A stretch of DNA of 64,000 nucleotides from an uncultured Acholeplasmatales bacterium (lineage in GTDB: Bacteria > Bacillota_I > Bacilli_A > Acholeplasmatales > Anaeroplasmataceae). The translations under genes and the position numbers were made by a program. The stretch lies in assembly GCA_944323055.1 (NCBI GenBank), contig CALUQZ010000006.1, positions 1 through 64,000 on the forward strand. The letters are read 5' to 3'. The notes below the pieces were generated by a model. It was not told the origin of the DNA. It saw only the letters and a program-made list of their open reading frames with translations, and searched no databases. Positions 59,856-64,000 of this stretch are shown one piece after another (the first letter of the stretch is position 1; each line of letters starts with the position of its first letter).

Positions 59856-60284
59856 ATGGATGTTATTAAAAGAAAAGAGATAATTGAAAATATTAAAGAA
59901 TTATCGTATTATTTTGACAAATGTAAAGATAAACTATGTGAACCATATGGCTTATCTAGTGTTCAATCAAAAGTAATTTTAGATGTTTATCATAATGAAG
60001 GAACTAAAATTACAGGTATTTGTCAGAGATTGAATAAAGAAACTAATACTATTTCGCCTTTAATTAATCGTTTAATTAATCATGAGTATTTAGTAAAAGA
60101 AAATGATAAAAATGATCGTAGAATTTATTATATCTATTTGTCAGAAAAATCTAAAAACATTATGGAAAGTTTAGTTAAAGATATTGAAACTATGACTTGG
60201 CCACTATTTGATTCAATTAGTGAAGAACAAGCTAATATGATATATGAATCTTTAAAAATATTAATAGATATAACGAGGAAATAA
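59856..60284 (+). CDS. MarR-family transcriptional regulator
   Basis: A 142-residue winged-helix regulator. Recognition region GICQRLNKETNTISPLINRLINHEYLVKENDKNDRRIYYIYLSEK with the Asp-x-Arg wing motif (DRR). Flanking helices form the dimer. It follows an operator-promoter at 59806-59841 and is co-transcribed with the phosphodiesterase gene two bases downstream. Ligand and other targets unknown; no efflux or oxidoreductase gene is adjacent. AGAGGTG precedes ATG 59856. Confidence 0.88.
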   Translation: MDVIKRKEIIENIKELSYYFDKCKDKLCEPYGLSSVQSKVILDVYHNEGTKITGICQRLNKETNTISPLINRLINHEYLVKENDKNDRRIYYIYLSEKSKNIMESLVKDIETMTWPLFDSISEEQANMIYESLKILIDITRK

Positions 60285-60285
60285 A

Positions 60286-60816
60286 ATGAAATATTTAATT
60301 GCTTCAGATATTCATGGAGCATATGAAGAAGCTAAGTTTATTTATGATACTTTTGTAGTTGGCAACTTTGATAAATTAATTTTATTAGGTGATATTTTAT
60401 ATCATGGTCCTAGAAATGATTTGCTAATTGATTATAACCCTAAAAAAGTAATAGCTTTATTTAATGAGATAAGTTCTAATATTATTGCTATTAAAGGTAA
60501 TTGTGAAGCTTATGTTGATCAAATGGTTTTAAATTTTAAAATTTTAGATGAACACTTTATTGATATTGCTAATAGAACATATTATTTATGTCATGGCCAT
60601 CTTTTAAAATTTGATGAATCAGATGCTTTAAAAAATAATATAATATTATATGGACATTATCATATTCCTAGTATTAAAAAAACATCTAAAAATGTTTATA
60701 TTAATGTAGGAAGTATAGCTTTACCTAAAGAAAACAGTCCTAAAACTTACGCTGTTTTAGATGAACAAGGTATTACGATATATAGTATTGATAATGATGT
60801 AGTTTTAACATATTGA
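60286..60816 (+). CDS. YfcE/MJ0936-type metallophosphodiesterase
   Basis: A 176-residue calcineurin-like enzyme with a two-metal site: SDIHGA (Asp, His), LGDILYHGPRND (Asp), KGNCEAYVD (Asn), CHGHLLK (His) and YGHYHIP (GHxH). YfcE homologues hydrolyse artificial phosphodiesters; the in vivo substrate is unknown. It starts two bases after the MarR stop with GAGGAAA as ribosome site and ends in a terminator, so the pair is a complete unit under MarR control. Confidence 0.88.
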   Translation: MKYLIASDIHGAYEEAKFIYDTFVVGNFDKLILLGDILYHGPRNDLLIDYNPKKVIALFNEISSNIIAIKGNCEAYVDQMVLNFKILDEHFIDIANRTYYLCHGHLLKFDESDALKNNIILYGHYHIPSIKKTSKNVYINVGSIALPKENSPKTYAVLDEQGITIYSIDNDVVLTY

Positions 60817-60841
60817 TTGTCTTTTTTGACAATCTTTTTTA
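60814..60841 (+). terminator. Terminator of the marR-phosphodiesterase unit
   Basis: GATTGTC / GACAATC with loop TTTTTT, then six Ts. Confidence 0.85.
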
Positions 60842-60899
60842 ATTTTTATTCTTTTTTGACTATTATATTATGAAAGTACAAAAAAGGAGATATTAACTA

Positions 60900-61370
60900 A
60901 TGATAAAAATTTATTTTATTTTTTTAGCAATTATAGCTTTAACATTAGGTTTTATAAATAAACCACAAGAAAAAAATGTTGTTAGTCCAGAAGAGATAGT
61001 TTACATAGAAGTAGAAGTTGATGGATATTGTAAAAGGCCAGGAACTTACAAAATACCTGAAAAAACATCAAAAGAACAGTTATTATCACTAGTAGGAGTC
61101 TATGAATCAGCCATATATAAAGATTTTACTATAGCAAACGGAACATATATTTTATTTTATGAACCACCAACTAATCCAATTGTCATATCAAAAGCTAGCC
61201 TTGAAGAATTAGATAGTTTGCCAGGAATAGGTGAAGCTAAAGCTCAAACTATTTTAGATTATTTAGCTAATAATCAAGTGTTTGATACTTGGGATGAATT
61301 CTTTGATTTAGTAAAAATAAGAGATGAAGATGCAAAGTTTAAAATTAAATCTGCAGCAGTGCTCAGATAA
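60900..61370 (+). CDS. comEA: ComEA, DNA receptor of competence
   Basis: A 156-residue membrane-anchored DNA-binding protein for transformation. N-terminal membrane segment (3-20), SLBB domain (about 36-80, VEVDGYCKRPGTYKIPEKTSKEQLL), and a helix-hairpin-helix domain (about 98-155, ASLEELDSLPGIGEAKAQTILDYL). The spacer is shorter than in Bacillus. AAGGAG lies ten bases before ATG 60900. It overlaps comEC by 47 bases. Confidence 0.92.
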   Translation: MIKIYFIFLAIIALTLGFINKPQEKNVVSPEEIVYIEVEVDGYCKRPGTYKIPEKTSKEQLLSLVGVYESAIYKDFTIANGTYILFYEPPTNPIVISKASLEELDSLPGIGEAKAQTILDYLANNQVFDTWDEFFDLVKIRDEDAKFKIKSAAVLR

Positions 61371-63402
61371 ATATCATTTTGTTGTTATAGGAATTGTTTT
61401 ATTAGCTATTAGTTTATATATAAACCTTATATTTGTTTTCTTTTTGTTATACTCTTATTTTATTATTAAAAGAAAATATTTAAACAAAATCTTAATTATA
61501 ATTTGTTTTATATTAAGTTTATTACTAATTATTTTCTTTTATTTTTATAACTATGTACCATCATATTTAAACACTAATATTTATGTAAGTGAAGTTAAAG
61601 AAAACTACTTTACTTTTTATGTAGGATTTAATAAATATTTATCATACGATAAAATAGGTGTTAAACCTGGTGATATTTTATATATTGAAGGAAGTGTAAA
61701 TGAATATTTAGAGCCATCTTATGACGGGGATTTTAATACAATTACTTTTTTAAGGGGCAAACTAGTAAAAGGAATATATCATATTGATTATTATGAAATT
61801 AAATCATATATTCTTACTTTTACTAGACTAAAATGTTTAATTTTAGAATATTATCAGAGTAAAATTAGTAGTGATTATTTTGATTTATTTTCTTGTCTAG
61901 TCTTTGGTGAGAATGTAGCATTAGATACAACTAATTATGCTAAATTAAATATTTTACATGTATTAGCTTTGAGTGGGTTTCATCTTATCTTAATATACAA
62001 ATTTTTGTTTAGTTTTCTTTTTAAAATAACCAAAAAATATGTTTTATCAGAAAATATAGTTTTAGTTTTATTATTTTTTTATACAGCATTATGTGGTTTT
62101 CAAGTTTCTTTAAATCGCTCATTGATATTTTTAATTATATCTAAATTCAATGAGAGATATAATGTTAGATTAGCAAAATTAGATTTATTTAGTATTACTT
62201 TTTTAGTAGAATTAATCAATCCTCTAATTATTTACAATACTGGCTTTATATTTTCACAAATTTCTAGTTTTGGTTTATTATATATTAATGAATTTATTAA
62301 TGCTAAAAATAAAATCATTAAACAACTATTAGAAGGTATCTATTTTTTGGCCTTATGTTTTCCTTTTATGACCAATTTTACTAACGAACTTAGTTTTTTT
62401 ACTATAATATCATTTTTATTTACAAATATAATATCTGTTATCTTTATACCCCTATGTTTTATATTTTTAATAATACCTAATTTAAGTTACTATTTATCAT
62501 TTTTATTAATTGGATTCAATTCTAATTTGACTATTTTAGCAAATAGTCTAACTTTTATTACTCCTTATATGAACAACTATATAAAAATATTTTATTATAT
62601 AGGATTAATATATATACTATTTCTAATAAGTAGTAAAAAAAGGGTAATTAAAGGTGTTTTTTTATTTATATGTATTATTTTATTATATTTATTTATTCCT
62701 AATATTACTAATAACTATATAGTGTTTTTAGATTGTTCGCAAGGCGATTCATGTTTAATTAAGGCAAATTATAAATATTATATGATAGATTGTTATAATA
62801 GTTATGATTACTTAAAGAAAAAAGGAATTAAGGAAATAGAAGCTATTTTTATATCACATGCTGATAGTGACCATTTTGGTGACTTATCTTTAATTGCAAA
62901 TGATATAGATGTTAAAATGGTGTATTATTCAGCTACTGACAATGAAATAAGAACAAAATTAGAAGATATAAATGTTAAAAGTAAAGCCTTAAATTATGAT
63001 GATATTATTGAATATCCCAATTTAGTTTTTGATATATTGAGTGGTAGAAAAGAATATGATAGTTTAAATGATAATTCTCTAGTTATTTTAATTAGCTTTT
63101 TAAATAAAAAGTTTTTATTTACGGGAGATATTAGTATTGAAGTAGAATTAGATTTACTACCTTGTTTGTCTGATATTGATGTTTTAAAGGTTGCTCATCA
63201 TGGTTCAGATACATCTACGTCAATTGATTTTTTAACTAAAACAAAACCGGAAATAGCTATTATTTCTTGTGGTTATAATAATAGATATAATTTTCCTAGT
63301 GATAGTACAATAAAAAAGCTTAAAAATTTGACTACTTATTATATAACTTATGAAACAGGTAATATCATTTTTTATCATAATAAGATTAAAACTTATCACT
63401 AA
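61324..63402 (+). CDS. comEC: ComEC, competence DNA channel and nuclease-like protein
   Basis: A 692-residue protein carrying single-stranded DNA into the cell. N-terminal membrane segments and an OB-type loop (about 75-150), competence domain with about eight further helices (residues 190-460), and a C-terminal metallo-beta-lactamase-like domain with HADSDHFGD (the HxxxDH pattern) and VAHHGSDTSTS. The start at 61324 gives a 47-base overlap with comEA. A slightly later start is possible because no clear ribosome site precedes it. The domain looks intact, so a functional uptake channel is plausible. Confidence 0.9.
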   Translation: MKMQSLKLNLQQCSDKYHFVVIGIVLLAISLYINLIFVFFLLYSYFIIKRKYLNKILIIICFILSLLLIIFFYFYNYVPSYLNTNIYVSEVKENYFTFYVGFNKYLSYDKIGVKPGDILYIEGSVNEYLEPSYDGDFNTITFLRGKLVKGIYHIDYYEIKSYILTFTRLKCLILEYYQSKISSDYFDLFSCLVFGENVALDTTNYAKLNILHVLALSGFHLILIYKFLFSFLFKITKKYVLSENIVLVLLFFYTALCGFQVSLNRSLIFLIISKFNERYNVRLAKLDLFSITFLVELINPLIIYNTGFIFSQISSFGLLYINEFINAKNKIIKQLLEGIYFLALCFPFMTNFTNELSFFTIISFLFTNIISVIFIPLCFIFLIIPNLSYYLSFLLIGFNSNLTILANSLTFITPYMNNYIKIFYYIGLIYILFLISSKKRVIKGVFLFICIILLYLFIPNITNNYIVFLDCSQGDSCLIKANYKYYMIDCYNSYDYLKKKGIKEIEAIFISHADSDHFGDLSLIANDIDVKMVYYSATDNEIRTKLEDINVKSKALNYDDIIEYPNLVFDILSGRKEYDSLNDNSLVILISFLNKKFLFTGDISIEVELDLLPCLSDIDVLKVAHHGSDTSTSIDFLTKTKPEIAIISCGYNNRYNFPSDSTIKKLKNLTTYYITYETGNIIFYHNKIKTYH

Positions 63403-63843
63403 ATGTGGTATAATTTGTATGGTTTTAATATGAGATACATAATTTAGTGGTGTGTTTCTTATCTTTAATGACTAGTCAGTAAGAAGCGAGTTTTTAAATA
63501 GATTGCAATATTAATTTTAATCTTAAAATATAGATAACATGAGTTATTTAAAGTAAAATTATTTAGCTTTGTAAGATATAGATATTATGGATATTTGATA
63601 ATTTAATCATTACAAAGTTTTACTAAATTAGTTGTTGAAACCTATGGTATTAATATATAGTTTATAAAGAGTTAATTGATTTATAAAAAATTAGCAAATT
63701 ATAGATTCATTTAAATTTATAAGACTAAAACTATATCTACTTTATTGTTAAAATTTATAGTAAAACTTTATATAGTTTTGTGATGATATGTAGATAAATA
63801 CAGCAAAAGGGTGTGAAAATCGAGTTTAGTCTGCTCGAAAAAT
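63403..63843 (+). other. Hairpin-rich non-coding region with its own promoter between comEC and holA
   Basis: No gene in 441 bases. TGG-TATAAT at 63406-63414 is an extended -10 box. Inverted repeats: TTCTTA (63456-63461) / TAAGAA (63480-63485) around the palindrome TGACTAGTCA; CTTTGTAA (63567-63574) / TTACAAAG (63610-63617); AAAACTATAT (63727-63736) / ATATAGTTTT (63770-63779); CGAG / CTCG (63821-63836) just before holA. It may be an independent RNA or a long leader. Confidence 0.45.
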
Positions 63844-64000
63844 ATGATAAACAACAATTTTATTATTTATGCTACTGAACAAATTAAAGTAGAAGAACAA
63901 ATTAAAAATATTTTAAATGATTTAGATATAAATACAGAGATTGAATACTACGATCTTAAAGAAGATGGAATAAGTCAAATATTAGGTGTTTTAAATACGC
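63844..64000 (+). CDS. holA: DNA polymerase III delta subunit, N-terminal part (cut by window end)
   Basis: The first 52 residues (MINNNFIIYATEQIKVEEQIKNIL..., then LNDLDINTEIEYYDLKEDG) match the opening of the clamp-loader delta subunit: a short strand, then a helix where other members have a GEE-type segment. The position directly after comEC is the standard Firmicute place of holA. The gene runs off the window. A weak AAGGGTG site lies about 30 bases upstream, with a CGAG / CTCG hairpin between it and ATG 63844. Confidence 0.7.
   Translation, partial: MINNNFIIYATEQIKVEEQIKNILNDLDINTEIEYYDLKEDGISQILGVLNT

Noticed and set aside
1-64000. CRISPR array, rRNA operon, insertion sequence or prophage
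   Set aside because: No regularly spaced repeats, rRNA sequence, transposase, integrase or phage structural gene was seen.

Overview
The window is 64 kb of strongly AT-rich chromosome from a low-GC member of the Bacillota, probably an uncultured fermentative gut lineage of the Bacilli near the Mollicutes. TGA is a true stop (aroF, rimM and the 320-residue island gene end in it), so this is not code-4 Mycoplasma. Shine-Dalgarno sites are mostly AGGTG or AAAGGAG types. The gene order alaS-ruvX-yrzB-trmR and comEA-comEC-holA is Bacillus-like. No spore genes, CRISPR array, transposase, integrase or rRNA operon was seen. Assignment below class level is a guess.

Layout. 1-2.2 kb: a terminator, then a small secreted protein tightly coupled to a membrane protein (bacteriocin/immunity-like). 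2.4-7.2 kb: an operon of DUF1275 membrane protein, short DtxR-type regulator, DAHP synthase, prephenate dehydrogenase and TypA. 7.2-9.5 kb: LysR regulator divergent from a CPA2 antiporter. 9.5-14.5 kb: rpsD with its autoregulatory leader, thiI, a SpoU methyltransferase, def, a guanylate-kinase-like gene, a YlbF-like gene, rpsP and khpA. 14.5-21.1 kb: addB-addA placed between khpA and rimM-trmD. 21-38 kb: mixed metabolism and membrane genes, namely alcohol dehydrogenase, DegV, the KtrB/KtrA potassium system, lipid kinase, cysteine desulfidase, and a dispersed intracellular pectin/rhamnogalacturonan set (two GH28 enzymes, a PL11-like propeller protein, a nucleotidyltransferase).

An accessory region starts right after tRNA-Lys(CTT). 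About 1.3 kb of inverted repeats, small orphan reading frames and a frameshifted remnant (38.0-39.3 kb) is followed by a tight four-gene operon (39.4-48.9 kb). It encodes a CoiA-like zinc-finger protein (487 aa), a coiled-coil protein with a possible decayed ATPase domain (674 aa), a 320-aa orphan and a 1697-aa DEAH helicase with several zinc modules and a C-terminal DUF1998/MrfA-type cysteine cluster. The giant terminal helicase recalls DruE of Druantia and the DISARM helicases. No DruA (DUF4338), methyltransferase or nuclease gene accompanies it. This is the best candidate here for an undescribed, probably anti-phage, system. The operon ends at a structured non-coding stretch.

From 49 kb the core genome resumes: plsC, nadD-nadE, mnmA-recD2, alaS-ruvX-DUF1292-trmR, a MarR regulator with an obvious operator, a phosphodiesterase, comEA-comEC, and the start of holA after an unusually long, hairpin-rich gap.

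Genome-wide habits seen in the sequence: promoters nearly all carry an extended -10 box (TGN-TATAAT) and several lie directly against the T-tract of the preceding terminator. In at least two genes (alaS, def), perhaps three, the Shine-Dalgarno sequence is separated from the start codon by a hairpin that would bring the two together.
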